Under the pieces are notes generated by a model. It was not told the DNA's origin. It worked only from the letters and a program-made list of their open reading frames with translations, and ran no database searches. Below are positions 37,702-47,324 of a stretch of DNA of 64,000 nucleotides, piece after piece. Numbering within the stretch: the stretch's first letter is position 1; the number at the start of each line of letters is the position of its first letter. The DNA lies in contig NZ_JBFEFI010000010.1 of the NCBI RefSeq assembly GCF_040717535.1, forward strand, positions 62,001 to 126,000, given 5' to 3'. The translations under genes and the position numbers were made by a program. Source of the stretch: Thalassoglobus sp. JC818 (GTDB lineage Bacteria; Planctomycetota; Planctomycetia; Planctomycetales; Planctomycetaceae).

Positions 37702-38859
37702 ATGAACTTCACCAACACGCCACTTCTCCAAATCGGTTCCGATTCTGATGTCGGACTCAACAAAGATCGCTGGTCGAAGGTTCTGCATTCCGCACAAGCG
37801 CTCATTGACGAAAAGCACGTTCCCGGGCTCTCATTTCAGGTCCAGTGTGGCGATTTCGCAACACGCGTCGAATCGTTCGGACAGACCTTTCTCGCCAACA
37901 GCGACACACCCATCAGCGACGAAACACCTTTTCTGATCGCATCCCTCTCCAAACCGATGGTGGCGATGGCGATTTTGATGCTCGTCGAACGTGGCGAGTT
38001 GACGCTGAACCACAGAGTCAGCGATATCGTTCCGGAATTCCGAGGGGCAGGCAAACGAGGCATCACCATCAAGAATGTGCTCACTCACACCTCGGGTTTG
38101 CTCGACATGCTTCCCAACAATCGAGAGCTGCGTTCCTCTAATTCGTCCATTCTCGATTTCGTGGTCGCCACGGGAAAATCAGATCTCGCATTCCCGACCG
38201 CAACAAATGCTCAATACCAGAGCATGGGATTCGCACTGCTGGCTCCAGTTGTGGAAAACATCACCGGAAGACCACTCAGCGAATTCATGAGAACAGAGCT
38301 CTTCCAACCTCTCGGGATGGATAATTCGTGGCTGGGAATTCCTGAATCGGTAGAACTGAAAAAGCCGGTCGCGGAAGTTCGTGTTCCGGATGACCAAATC
38401 GGAGAAGACCACTGGAACTGGAACAGCGACTACTGGAAAACTCTTGGCGCCCCGTGGGGAGGAGTTGTTGCTCCCGTCGAAGATGTCAGTCGATTCTGTC
38501 GCTGGGTCCTGGCAGGCGGAAAATCACCTGATGGAACTCAGTTGCTGCAGCCAGAAACGGTTCGACTCGCAACGACCAATCGCTTGAAAGACTTCCCAAA
38601 CATTCCGGAGTCGATGATTCGCTGCCGAGGCTGGGGATACGGATGGCGGATGAATTGGACAGACCATCGCGGAACGTTCACCGACCTCTTCGATGAACAT
38701 GTCTTCGGTCACTGGGGAGCGACCGGGACACTTATGTGGATCGATCCAAGTACACAGACAGCAGTCGTCATCCTCTCCACGCAGCCAGCTTCACGCTCAG
38801 TTTCTCCACTCGTGAACCTTTCCAATCAGATCGTCGCTGCCTTCGATGAAACTGCGTAG
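37702..38859 (+). CDS. Beta-lactamase-fold serine hydrolase (class C/esterase type)
   Basis: 385 residues. The serine beta-lactamase/penicillin-binding-protein fold is shown by the active Ser81-x-x-Lys84 in LIASLSKPMVAM, a Tyr172-Gln-Ser in NAQYQSMGFALL, and a later WGATGTLMWID region where the KTG-like strand belongs. There is no signal peptide, so it may act in the cytoplasm as an esterase or peptidase rather than on cell-wall peptides or antibiotics. It is divergent from gcvT, with 120 bp between starts. Confidence 0.85.
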   Translation: MNFTNTPLLQIGSDSDVGLNKDRWSKVLHSAQALIDEKHVPGLSFQVQCGDFATRVESFGQTFLANSDTPISDETPFLIASLSKPMVAMAILMLVERGELTLNHRVSDIVPEFRGAGKRGITIKNVLTHTSGLLDMLPNNRELRSSNSSILDFVVATGKSDLAFPTATNAQYQSMGFALLAPVVENITGRPLSEFMRTELFQPLGMDNSWLGIPESVELKKPVAEVRVPDDQIGEDHWNWNSDYWKTLGAPWGGVVAPVEDVSRFCRWVLAGGKSPDGTQLLQPETVRLATTNRLKDFPNIPESMIRCRGWGYGWRMNWTDHRGTFTDLFDEHVFGHWGATGTLMWIDPSTQTAVVILSTQPASRSVSPLVNLSNQIVAAFDETA

Positions 38860-38919
38860 AAGCAGGGGCGTGCGAGACAAACGAAGAGTCTCAGAACGAT
38901 GAACCTAAGACCGTCGTGT

Positions 38920-39576
38920 TCACTTCTCAGAACTCGAAGCAGACTGCGCTGCGTTTATGACACCGCGCTTACTTAGCGTCTCCCACACCCACTCAAGGGG
39001 CAAACCGATCACGTTCGTCAGGCTGCCTTCGATCGATTGAACAAACAGACTGCCCGATGCCTGAATTCCGTATCCGCCCGCTTTTCCCAGTGGTTCGTCG
39101 GTTGAGAGATACCAGTCGAGGAGTTGCTGATCGACGGGATGAAACGTCACGCGACTCGAAACCGTTCCGGTGGTTCGGCGTCCATCCGGAGTCAGAATGC
39201 AAACCGCAGTGATCACTTCATGAGTGTTCCCCGAGTAGTAATCCAGAAACCACGTTCGAACGGTCTCTCTCCAACTCTCTCCCCGAGGTTTTCCGAGAAC
39301 CGCATAGCTCGCGTCTGCAGATTTGGCGAGGACAATGGTGTCCGCCGTAATCACTCCGAGACTTTGCTCCAACTGAACCTGCTGGGCAACGTCATCGCAC
39401 TTCGTTAACGCGATTCGGGAAAGCTGATTGAGAATCTCATCCCGGTTGTTGATTCCTTCGAATCCTTCTTCTTCGCTGTCGAGCGGAGGACGAATCGCGA
39501 TCAAATCGGGCGGAACGATCTGCTGCAAGAGCATGCGTCGCTGAGGAGACTGTGAACCCAGAATAAGTTGACTCAT
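38920..39576 (-). CDS. maf: Maf-like nucleotide pyrophosphatase
   Basis: 218 residues. Maf proteins hydrolyse non-canonical or pyrimidine nucleoside triphosphates. Family marks include ILGSQSPQRRMLLQQI (substrate-binding Ser/Arg), ITADTIVLA with the metal-binding Asp, YAVLGKPRGESWRETVRTW, the VSSRVTFHPVD strand and KAGGYGIQ with the catalytic-region Gly/Lys. It starts 26 bp after the PP2C phosphatase gene, so the two are probably co-transcribed. Cytosolic. Confidence 0.93.
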   Translation of the reverse strand: MSQLILGSQSPQRRMLLQQIVPPDLIAIRPPLDSEEEGFEGINNRDEILNQLSRIALTKCDDVAQQVQLEQSLGVITADTIVLAKSADASYAVLGKPRGESWRETVRTWFLDYYSGNTHEVITAVCILTPDGRRTTGTVSSRVTFHPVDQQLLDWYLSTDEPLGKAGGYGIQASGSLFVQSIEGSLTNVIGLPLEWVWETLSKRGVINAAQSASSSEK

Positions 39577-39602
39577 GCGAGCTACGCAGCCGATCGTTTC
39601 TA

Positions 39603-40355
39603 TTACTGCACGTATAACACGATGCAGGTGATATTGTCTTTCGATCCCCCATCCTGAGCTGCTTTCACGAGTGCATCTGCGGCAGCTTGAGGATCGTCAT
39701 TGGTCACGAGAATCTCTTGCATTTGTTCGTCGCTGACCCCGTCAGAGACACCGTCGGTACAGAGTAGATACTGATCACCAGACTGAGGAGCGATACGCAC
39801 AGCATCACTTCCTTTGGCCCCATCTTTTGATCCGAGATACCGGTAAAGCACGTTCTTGTAGCGGTGCGTCTCAGCATCTGCCGGACTGATTGTCCCGGCT
39901 TTCACGAGTGCTTGAGTCAGCGAATGATCTTCAGTCAATTGACGGAATTCATCATTGCGGAGCTGATAGGTGCGGCTGTCTCCCACACCTCCAATGTAAA
40001 ACGATTGATTGGCACGGACGATGAAGGTAATCGTCGTCCCCATACTTCGAAACTTCGGTTCGATCTCCCCGAGTGCCATAATCTCGGAGTTTGCATATTC
40101 AATCGCCTGATCAATCCGTTCAACGACTACTTCATCAGTCGTTGTGGCGTCCCAGTCGAAGGTCTGGTCGAGTCGTTTCGAAATCAACTCAACAGCCAGT
40201 TCACTGGCTTTCTCCCCTGCACTTTGGCCACCCATACCGTCAGCGATCAGGAAATAGCGCCCGTCGGAATGAATGAAGAGTCGATCTTCATTATTCTCAC
40301 GAAAATTTCCTGTGATCGAAACCGAGCCCCAAGTGAGCTCGGAGGAATCTGTCAT
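39603..40355 (-). CDS. PP2C-family Ser/Thr protein phosphatase (Stp1-like)
   Basis: 250 residues from the ATG at 40355 with AAGGTGAG upstream; a longer frame from 40424 adds 23 residues. All PP2C metal-binding aspartates are present: NFRENNEDRLF, FLIADGMGGQSAG, GDSRTYQLR, CTDGVSDGVSDEQ and SKDNITCIVLY. It removes phosphate from Ser/Thr residues and would counter kinases such as the one at 59377-61017. No membrane helix, so cytosolic. Confidence 0.94.
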   Translation of the reverse strand: MTDSSELTWGSVSITGNFRENNEDRLFIHSDGRYFLIADGMGGQSAGEKASELAVELISKRLDQTFDWDATTTDEVVVERIDQAIEYANSEIMALGEIEPKFRSMGTTITFIVRANQSFYIGGVGDSRTYQLRNDEFRQLTEDHSLTQALVKAGTISPADAETHRYKNVLYRYLGSKDGAKGSDAVRIAPQSGDQYLLCTDGVSDGVSDEQMQEILVTNDDPQAAADALVKAAQDGGSKDNITCIVLYVQ

Positions 40356-40506
40356 GGACTCACCTTGAAAATGTCGCTGTGTTGCCCAAACTTTCAATTG
40401 TAACCGTCGAGGTGGAAACCACAACGCAACAGTATTTTCCAGATCGTCGGAGTCAGTTCAATGCCGGACCCGGATTTCTATTCAGGTCGTCACCTGTTTT
40501 CACAAG

Positions 40507-41334
40507 ATGACTGGAGTTCACGCAATGGTGCCCTCACTCAAACGCATAGATGGTCGACTCGTCAACATCCTCGATCAAGGAACTGGACCGGCCATCCTCT
40601 TTGTCCACGGCTTCCCCCTTGATCACTCGATGTGGAAACACCAGATCGAGGCTCTCTCTGATCAATTTCGAGTCATCGCACCTGACCTAAGAGGATTCGG
40701 AACGTCAGAAAGCGATGACGATCAGACGACGATGCGGCAATTCGCTGACGATCTCGCTGCCATCATTAGAGCGACAGATGGCGTCTCCAAGGTGACTCTG
40801 TGTGGTCTTTCGATGGGGGGATACATCGCATGGGAGTTCCTGCAAAACCATCCGGAACTCATTGAACGTCTAGTCCTTTGCGACACGAAAGCAGCCGCCG
40901 ATTCCGCCGAGGCTCGACAGACGCGCTTCGAGAATGCTGATCGAGTTCTCAACGAAGGCCCTGCTTTTCTCGCTGAGGGGATGATGGAAAAGCTTTTCTC
41001 GAAATCGTCACTCTCCAACAAATCCGGGATTGTCGAAGAGACGAAACAAGTCATCCTCAACTCTTCCCCGCAAGCAATCGCAGCTGCGCTTCGAGGAATG
41101 GCTCAACGCTCGGATATGACTTCCACCCTGGCTGGAATCGAATTGCCCACACTCATCATCGTTGGCGAAGAAGACAGCATCACAACCAAAGATGAAATGG
41201 AAACAATCAGCCAATCGATTCCGAATGCCGCGTTTTGTGCAGTCCCCGATGCAGGACACATGGCTCCGCTCGAACAACCAGAGACTGTTACCAACGCTAT
41301 TCGAGAGTTTTTGAAAACAAACCCGACCAGCTAG
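40507..41334 (+). CDS. Alpha/beta-fold hydrolase
   Basis: 275 residues. Catalytic triad: Ser in LCGLSMGGYIAW, Asp in IVGEEDSITTKDE and His in DAGHMAPLEQPE; the oxyanion region is LFVHGFPLDHSMW. This is the pattern of the 3-oxoadipate enol-lactonase/haloperoxidase-like branch of small cytosolic hydrolases; the substrate is unknown. An ATG at 40525 is an alternative start. It is divergent from the PP2C gene. Confidence 0.88.
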   Translation: MTGVHAMVPSLKRIDGRLVNILDQGTGPAILFVHGFPLDHSMWKHQIEALSDQFRVIAPDLRGFGTSESDDDQTTMRQFADDLAAIIRATDGVSKVTLCGLSMGGYIAWEFLQNHPELIERLVLCDTKAAADSAEARQTRFENADRVLNEGPAFLAEGMMEKLFSKSSLSNKSGIVEETKQVILNSSPQAIAAALRGMAQRSDMTSTLAGIELPTLIIVGEEDSITTKDEMETISQSIPNAAFCAVPDAGHMAPLEQPETVTNAIREFLKTNPTS

Positions 41335-41374
41335 TCAGAGAATTAGAAACGAATGAGTGAACTCATGCGCAGCT

Positions 41375-42949
41375 CTAGTTCTCGCGAGCGATGACCTTTG
41401 GAATTCGATTGAGAGTATAGTAGGCATCTGGATGCAGGAGAGGTTTTCCATCGGCAGAGCGAATCCCTCGAGCATTGAGTTCATGCACGAAAAGTTCTCG
41501 CATTCCCTCGACGGTCAGCTTCACAGACAGGCGGTCATCCGAGACTTCTGCTGAGGTGATCGTAAGTTGCTCGTTTTGAATCTCTTCACTGCCGTACGAT
41601 GATTGATACAGATACGTGAAGCTGTTCATCTCATACGAACTCACATCACCCGCTGTTGCTGGGTCAACTTCTTGAGTAAACGTTAATCGAAAACCGTCAT
41701 TGAGGGCGGACATCTCCTGAATCTCAAACGGCACTCGTCCCGTCCACATGACGCGTTGTAACCCGTAAGAGGAAGTCCCCAAGCTGCTCCATCCGCGATT
41801 GCTCAGTCCTGCGAAGAGGCTCCCATCTTGAGCTTGTTCCAAACGCAAGACAGCAGAGGCCATTCGATCTCGAAACGGAAAACAGGCTCCCTGATATTCT
41901 CCATCGACTTTTTCGAGAAAGACACGATGGATGCTGGCGAGCGTGAACTCTCCGACGAACAGTTGACCGCTGAACGGTCCAAACTTTCCGTCGCTGGCAT
42001 CGAGAACAATGTCTGTGACTGACTGTCCGACTTTCTTGTATGGAAACCAAACGGCAGGAGGCACCATCTGAGGCAAATTCTTGATTGCTCTCGGAAATGG
42101 AATTCCATTCGGGACCGATTTAATTCCGTGAATCGGAGAACCGGGCTCGCTCATTGATGCCAAGGCTTCAGCGTGATGAAAGAACGCCCCTTCCCGCATG
42201 TGATGCAACGAGTTCGTCGCAACCCAGTTTCCCTGCTGGTCGGTATAGAACATGTCACCCTCGGCGTTGCTTCCGATTCCACTCGGTGAACGCATCCCGG
42301 CACAGACGGGAATCAACTTGCGATTTTCGAGATCAACCTGCATTCCCCAGCCGCGCCATCGTGCCTGTCGATACCCCAGCGTGGGATCCTGAATCGTTTT
42401 CTTGAGTTGGTCACCTTTGAGACCAAGACCAATATTCAGCGTCAACCAGAGATTTCCCTGCCCGTCGAGTTCCGGTCCGTAGGCGTATTCGTGGTAGTGC
42501 CCGGTCAATCCCCAGCCCGTCACAACGGTCTCGTAGTCGTCGGCAATGCCGTCTCCGTCGCGATCGCGAATTCGGGTCAACTCACTGCGTTGAACGGTGT
42601 AGAAACTGTCATTATGCCACAGCAAACCCAACGGTTCATGCAGACCACTGGCGAACTTCTGGTAGGTGACATTGTCAGGAGGCACGTCGTTGACGCCGTC
42701 CAAAATCCAGATTTCCCCCTTTCGGATCGCGACAGCGAGTCGACCATCGGGCAGCTGCGCCATCCCACTCACTTCCAGAGCCAAACCATCGGGGGCTGGC
42801 TTCCAGTTCTCGGACCGGGAAGCTGTCCGCGACTCTGGTGTAAAGATCGAGACGATCGGATAGTAGTCATCAATATCCTCGGCAACGCCTGGCTTACCGA
42901 AGAAGCTAGCGAAGACAATGACGATCAGCAGCACTCTCCACAGAAACAT
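41375..42949 (-). CDS. Secreted beta-propeller protein of the sugar-dehydrogenase (PQQ-like) fold
   Basis: 524 residues. A signal peptide covers about 1-23 (GKPGVAED). The rest has the six-bladed propeller of glucose/sorbosone dehydrogenases: MAQLPDGRLAVAIRKGEIW, DRDGDGIADDYETVVTGWG (a calcium-loop-like turn), HEYAYGPELDGQGNLWLTL, PVCAGMRSPSGIGSNAEGD and QLFVGEFTLASIHRV. The start codon overlaps the stop of the upstream five-haem cytochrome gene (TAATG), so the two are translated together, suggesting electron transfer from a substrate through cytochrome to the chain. Whether it binds a quinone cofactor is not shown by sequence. Confidence 0.83.
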   Translation of the reverse strand: MFLWRVLLIVIVFASFFGKPGVAEDIDDYYPIVSIFTPESRTASRSENWKPAPDGLALEVSGMAQLPDGRLAVAIRKGEIWILDGVNDVPPDNVTYQKFASGLHEPLGLLWHNDSFYTVQRSELTRIRDRDGDGIADDYETVVTGWGLTGHYHEYAYGPELDGQGNLWLTLNIGLGLKGDQLKKTIQDPTLGYRQARWRGWGMQVDLENRKLIPVCAGMRSPSGIGSNAEGDMFYTDQQGNWVATNSLHHMREGAFFHHAEALASMSEPGSPIHGIKSVPNGIPFPRAIKNLPQMVPPAVWFPYKKVGQSVTDIVLDASDGKFGPFSGQLFVGEFTLASIHRVFLEKVDGEYQGACFPFRDRMASAVLRLEQAQDGSLFAGLSNRGWSSLGTSSYGLQRVMWTGRVPFEIQEMSALNDGFRLTFTQEVDPATAGDVSSYEMNSFTYLYQSSYGSEEIQNEQLTITSAEVSDDRLSVKLTVEGMRELFVHELNARGIRSADGKPLLHPDAYYTLNRIPKVIAREN

Positions 42950-45516
42950 TACCAGTGATACTCCACTTCAAGAGAAAGTTGGTTGCCGATTGGCGAAGTG
43001 AGAACACTTCGCCCTGCTGACTTCTCGTCCTCCGCTTGATCGTTCAATGAATCGTCCTCGACCGTTTCACGATCAGGACCATTCATCGTGACAACACGCA
43101 TGACCGCCTCGCTCCTAACGAAGACCGTCATCCCCTTCCTGTCTGAGAACAGACGAGGATCATCGAGTGTCGGTATCATTTGGGGTCCCAGAACCATTCC
43201 GAACTCTTCGAAAATCGGGGCCCCGTTTCGCGACTTCAAGTGGATGAGTTGTTTCAATCCATTTCGTTCCGTCGGCTCGAATCTCTGTTCAACAATGATG
43301 TCCCCCAATTCGGAACGAAACGTCGGTACTCCGTTCTCGTCGAGTCGATATCCAAGGAATCTCTGTTCGAACTCGAACTCAAACCGGTCACCGTTCCGAC
43401 CTGATCCCTTTCGAACGAAGACAGCCTCAATGACATCAGACAGGCCGAGACGATCCTGACCGAGGGGGACTGCAGGAGGAGTAAACCGATCGAACCACGT
43501 TCCATGGGCATCCAGAAATCGACCTCTCCAAATTTCAGAGAGGCCAACCTTCTCAGCATCGAATGCCACATGCACGTTCTCAGGAAATCCGACAGCAATG
43601 GCGTGCGTCCCGGCACTCTCCATGAACGTCCGCAGAATCACCGGACGGTCCTTGGGGAAGAGTTCGAAGTCCTGCTGCCTGGCGACGACGATTTTCTCTG
43701 GAAAACCTGCCTGATCGACATTGCCCAGATACGCCCAAAGCGCAGCGATTTGATTTTCGACATCTCCGTTTAGAATCTCTTGATTCGAACTCACTCCGTT
43801 CGGGAAAAACGACGGCATTCGAGTTCGCTCTTTGAGCGCAATCGGATTGAGTAGAAACTGATCGAACCAGTCTTGATGCACACGGTCCGTGACGCTCCCC
43901 AGATCAACACCAACGACACTCGGTAAGCTCTCCGACTGAAGCGGATGACACTGGACGCACCCCGTGTTGAACAATTCGCGCCCCGCCGATTGCAGTTGCT
44001 TTTCGGTGAATCCTGACTGATCTGTCGCTGGCTGCCCACTGTTTTCTGCGAGAGCAATCTTGTCTTCTGAATGGAATGCTTTGGGCAGCGCTGCACAAGT
44101 TTGCGAAGGAAATCTTGGCATTTGGATAGTGAGATACGGACGGATCGAACTCTCGCCCTTCAGGACGCTTTCAATCCATTTTGACTTGAGCTTCGCCCCC
44201 GTGTGAGTCAGTGGCGGCGGAAGTTTTCCTTCATCCCCAATGTCCACATTTCCGACCGTCTCGAAGAACCCGCGTCGACCGGGACCGACTCCGCCCAAGC
44301 CGTTTCTTTGGTGGCAAGCAAAACAATTGAGTTGAAGCATCGTCCAGGCAGCTTCTGGAAATGAATTGACTTGTTCTTTTTGGTCACCAATCAACGTCTG
44401 CAATTCATTGCGCACCGCAGCAACTTGTTGATCGCTCAGCGGGAAGAACACTTCCTTGGACGTTGGAGACTTCAAACAGCTCTCTTCTGCACTGAAATCG
44501 AGTGCGGTCAATGCTGGTCCAAGTCTTGGCTCAAATGACTCGGCAACATCATGACAATTGGCACATCCAAACTGAGTGAAGTATTCACGGCCCTGTTTGA
44601 TTTGAACTTGCAGAGCCTCATCATCCAGCTCGATGGTTCCGACCGTTGGGAGAGTCATCGCCCGAGTCTCTCGCGGCTGATCGCCCATCAGGAACGCAAC
44701 AACGTGGGAAGCTTCGATCGGTGTCAGATCGAATGACGGCATGCGACCCGATGGTCGCACTTTCAGTGTGTCCATCAGAAAGTAAGCCAGAGACTGGTGG
44801 GAATACTTTTCGTCGAGTTTTCCGAAAGGGACAGAGTTTACAGTCTCTGCGAGATGACTCAGGCCGAGTTCTTCGATCTCTTCTGGTGTGAGCCCTTCGA
44901 TCAGCTTTAAGAGGGACTGATCCTGAGCTGAGACGTTCTGTCCCTCGGAGTACTCCGGGTCTGGTTCATGGCACGCCACACAACCAATCGTATGAAAGAG
45001 TTTCTGGCCGACATCCGATCGACCTTTACTCCAGAATTCATGAGGAACCGGATTTCTTCCCGTCGCTTTGAGCTTGGCGAAGGCTTCAGTTTGAGTTTGC
45101 AGGAACGCGACGATTGGATCAACGACGTTCGCCTTCTCGTCAGGCTGCAATCCATGCAAGACATCCGGCATGGTCGTGCCAGGTTTGACGTCGTGAGGTG
45201 CCGATAGAAAACGCTTCATCCATTCAGCTTGCACACGACTTCCGACTGCTTTCAAATCGGGGCCACGCTTGGGAGCGGTGTCGTTTTCAAAGCTGAGATG
45301 GCAAGCGGTACAACTCAACTCAGTGAGGAGCAGTTTCCCAGCTGTGGATTCTGGAAGTCGACTCGATTTCGCAAAGCGATCAAAGCCAGCCACAAATGGC
45401 TCGACACTCTCTGCCGCTGATAAGTTGACCGCACTCCACAGAATGCAAAGCCCAACGATGAGGAGTTGTGCAATCGTCCCGACTCGATTCATTCCGCCAT
45501 TCCACTCTCTGCGCAT
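42949..45516 (-). CDS. Large secreted cytochrome c with five CXXCH haem sites
   Basis: 855 residues with an N-terminal signal peptide (about 9-35; an ATG at 45492 is an alternative start). Five haem-binding motifs lie at about residues 69 (CTACH), 179 (CVACH), 318 (CANCH), 398 (CFACH) and 520 (CVQCH), each followed downstream by a possible axial Met, as in MPDVL, RMPSF and RMPSF-like segments. The C-terminal 300 residues lack haems and look beta-rich. It is periplasmic or surface-exposed. The 1-bp overlap (TAATG) with the propeller gene downstream indicates a functional unit. Confidence 0.88.
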   Translation of the reverse strand: MRREWNGGMNRVGTIAQLLIVGLCILWSAVNLSAAESVEPFVAGFDRFAKSSRLPESTAGKLLLTELSCTACHLSFENDTAPKRGPDLKAVGSRVQAEWMKRFLSAPHDVKPGTTMPDVLHGLQPDEKANVVDPIVAFLQTQTEAFAKLKATGRNPVPHEFWSKGRSDVGQKLFHTIGCVACHEPDPEYSEGQNVSAQDQSLLKLIEGLTPEEIEELGLSHLAETVNSVPFGKLDEKYSHQSLAYFLMDTLKVRPSGRMPSFDLTPIEASHVVAFLMGDQPRETRAMTLPTVGTIELDDEALQVQIKQGREYFTQFGCANCHDVAESFEPRLGPALTALDFSAEESCLKSPTSKEVFFPLSDQQVAAVRNELQTLIGDQKEQVNSFPEAAWTMLQLNCFACHQRNGLGGVGPGRRGFFETVGNVDIGDEGKLPPPLTHTGAKLKSKWIESVLKGESSIRPYLTIQMPRFPSQTCAALPKAFHSEDKIALAENSGQPATDQSGFTEKQLQSAGRELFNTGCVQCHPLQSESLPSVVGVDLGSVTDRVHQDWFDQFLLNPIALKERTRMPSFFPNGVSSNQEILNGDVENQIAALWAYLGNVDQAGFPEKIVVARQQDFELFPKDRPVILRTFMESAGTHAIAVGFPENVHVAFDAEKVGLSEIWRGRFLDAHGTWFDRFTPPAVPLGQDRLGLSDVIEAVFVRKGSGRNGDRFEFEFEQRFLGYRLDENGVPTFRSELGDIIVEQRFEPTERNGLKQLIHLKSRNGAPIFEEFGMVLGPQMIPTLDDPRLFSDRKGMTVFVRSEAVMRVVTMNGPDRETVEDDSLNDQAEDEKSAGRSVLTSPIGNQLSLEVEYHW

Positions 45517-45759
45517 TCACCAGTTGCTCGTCTCAAGATCGCTCGCTGGCTGTTAACTCTTGCGGTGCGGTGAAACGCCTCGATCAGTTCTCAACAACAT
45601 TCAAATTGAGAATGTTCAAATGGGACCGAAGCTCTCGAAATTGCGAGCGAGATATTGATCCATCCAAAAACGTCGACGCATTGTGGCAGAACTCGGATCA
45701 AGTCTCCAGACAGTCTTATCAATCCAGGCCGATGATCAATGAAGTTGCAGCGACACCAA

Positions 45760-45784
45760 CAAAAAAAGCCACCTTGCGGTGGCT
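45760..45784 (-). terminator. Intrinsic terminator for the FliA/WhiG-type sigma gene
   Basis: AGCCACC (45767-45773), TTGC loop, GGTGGCT (45778-45784). On the minus strand the stem is followed by seven T residues. It lies 33 bp past the stop at 45817. The rest of the 300-bp gap between 45517 and 45816 holds nothing else recognised. Confidence 0.88.
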
Positions 45785-45816
45785 CAAAAGTTGATGGGAT
45801 GTCTGGTATCAGCAGC

Positions 45817-46593
45817 TTAAGCGAATTCAGGGCGGCGACGCCGCAACTGATCTTTGAGGCGAGTCACGATGCTTGAATGCATCTGACTGACGCGACTCTC
45901 AGAGAGCCCGAGAGTCTGGCCGATGTCTTTCATCGTCAGCTCTTCGTAGTAGTAAAGAATGATGATCAATCGCTCGTTGCGATTCAAACCTTTGGTGACG
46001 AGTTTCATCACGTCACGCTTTTGAATCCCGAGCGTCGGATCTTCACCCTTCGAATCTTCGATCACGTCGACTTCGCTGACGTCTTTGTAGCTGTCTGTCT
46101 CGTACCACTTCTTATTGAGGCTCACGAGATTGACGGCATTCGCTTCGGTCTTGAGCTTGTCGAATTCATCAATCGACAATTCCATTTCCGCAGCGAGTTC
46201 GACGTCTGTTGGTGGTCGACCATGGCGGGCTTCCAGCGTTTTGCGGGCAGCCTCGAGTTTGCTGGCCTTGCTTCGAACGAGACGGGGAACCCAGTCCATC
46301 GTCCGCAGTTCGTCCAACATCGCACCACGAATACGGGGAACGCAGTACGTTTCGAACTTCACACCGCGTTCTAGATCGAATGCTTCGATAGCATCCATCA
46401 ATCCGAACACACCGGCGGAAATCAAATCGTTCAGGTCCACCCCATCAGGCAACTTGGCCCAAACGCGGTCAGCGTTGAATCGCACAAGGGGGAAATAGTG
46501 AACCATGAGCTTATTTCTAAGCACCTGATTCATCTGATCTTTCTTGTATTCAGTCCATACGGCCTGAATGTCGTCTTTGACCTTCGTGGTCAT
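45817..46593 (-). CDS. Sigma factor of the FliA/WhiG (sigma-28) group
   Basis: 258 residues from the ATG at 46593, preceded by GGAGGAG. Region 2 reads LVRFNADRVWAKLPDGVDLND, ISAGVFGLMDAIEAFD and VKFETYCVPRIRGAMLDELR; region 3 reads WVPRLVRSKASKLEAARKTL and ARHGRPPTDVELAAEMEL; region 4 reads LNRNERLIIILYYYEE and MKDIGQTLGLSESRVSQMHS. All are close to FliA/WhiG. In flagellated bacteria it transcribes late flagellar genes; no flagellar gene is in the window, so the target is open. It ends with its own terminator. Confidence 0.94.
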   Translation of the reverse strand: MTTKVKDDIQAVWTEYKKDQMNQVLRNKLMVHYFPLVRFNADRVWAKLPDGVDLNDLISAGVFGLMDAIEAFDLERGVKFETYCVPRIRGAMLDELRTMDWVPRLVRSKASKLEAARKTLEARHGRPPTDVELAAEMELSIDEFDKLKTEANAVNLVSLNKKWYETDSYKDVSEVDVIEDSKGEDPTLGIQKRDVMKLVTKGLNRNERLIIILYYYEELTMKDIGQTLGLSESRVSQMHSSIVTRLKDQLRRRRPEFA

Positions 46594-47324
46594 ACACTCC
46601 TCCGTGACCTCATGTCGATCACCGCATCCGAAATCGCGAACGCCAACCTTCACTCCTACACCGTCGTGGAAGTGAAAACATGAGAACGCTTAATCAAATT
46701 ATCGGCAAACCGGGGAGATTGATTGAGGCAATTGTTACATGTGACACGATCGACACGAATCTTTCAGAAACATCCTGCAACCAAAAGATTTTTATCGAGA
46801 CGCAAAAGTGAAATGAAAATCGGGGGGAACATCAGCAACCGGGGGGAAAGTGAAAGATGTTGCTGACGCGAAGCGGGTGATAATTCAATTCGCTGAATAA
46901 GGGCAAGCGACACCACGCGAAAAGGTTTCGTCGACCAGAGCAGTGCGCAGATGTTGCCGACTTGCTCAGCCCGACAGATCGTCCCTCAGCCCCTGTGGCA
47001 GATTTCGCTGAAAGAGATTGACCAGCGATCAAAAATCAGAAATCGGGACAAAATTCTATTGTTGCGAGAATTTGGAAGTCCGGCCTGTCGCCCCGTATGA
47101 AGATCAGAACAGCACTCCGGTTCCGAAGCGACCCGTCAACAGACAAAGCCCTTCCTCGACGACAAGCGTCGAAACTGAACGCGAAGTGACTCGATAGCTT
47201 CATCGAGAAATCACCTCGCACGCATTTTGGTCGTGCAGCCGAGCCGACGGTGAACGTGAAAGTGTCGGTCAATGAGACATCCATTCAACTGACCGACACT
47301 GTATTGAGCCCACGTTCTACCTTC
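46594..47324 (-). other. Long intergenic region upstream of the sigma gene
   Basis: 731 bp with no credible gene; an 82-codon minus frame at 47036-47284 lacks support. Two GGGGGG tracts (46822-46827 and 46841-46846) sit 13 bp apart, with a GGGG at 46712-46715. A terminator-type hairpin lies at 47261-47300. The promoter of the FliA-type sigma gene is expected near 46600-46750. Confidence 0.45.
47261..47300 (-). terminator. Hairpin after the Pro/Val-rich protein gene
   Basis: AGTGTCGGTCA (47261-47271) and TGACCGACACT (47290-47300) form a perfect 11-bp stem with an 18-nt loop, 25 bp past the stop of the minus-strand gene at 47325. It is followed by only three T residues on the minus strand, so it is a weak or assisted terminator, or an mRNA-stabilising 3' stem. 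Confidence 0.6.

Noticed and set aside
37702-38859. Antibiotic-resistance beta-lactamase
   Set aside because: Only the fold motifs match; there is no signal peptide and this fold is common in esterases and peptidases.
46822-46846. G-quadruplex
   Set aside because: Two G6 tracts and a distant G4 are not enough for four closely spaced tracts on one strand by the usual rule.
47036-47284. 82-codon minus-strand gene
   Set aside because: No domain, no ribosome binding site, and it contains one arm of the hairpin at 47261-47300.
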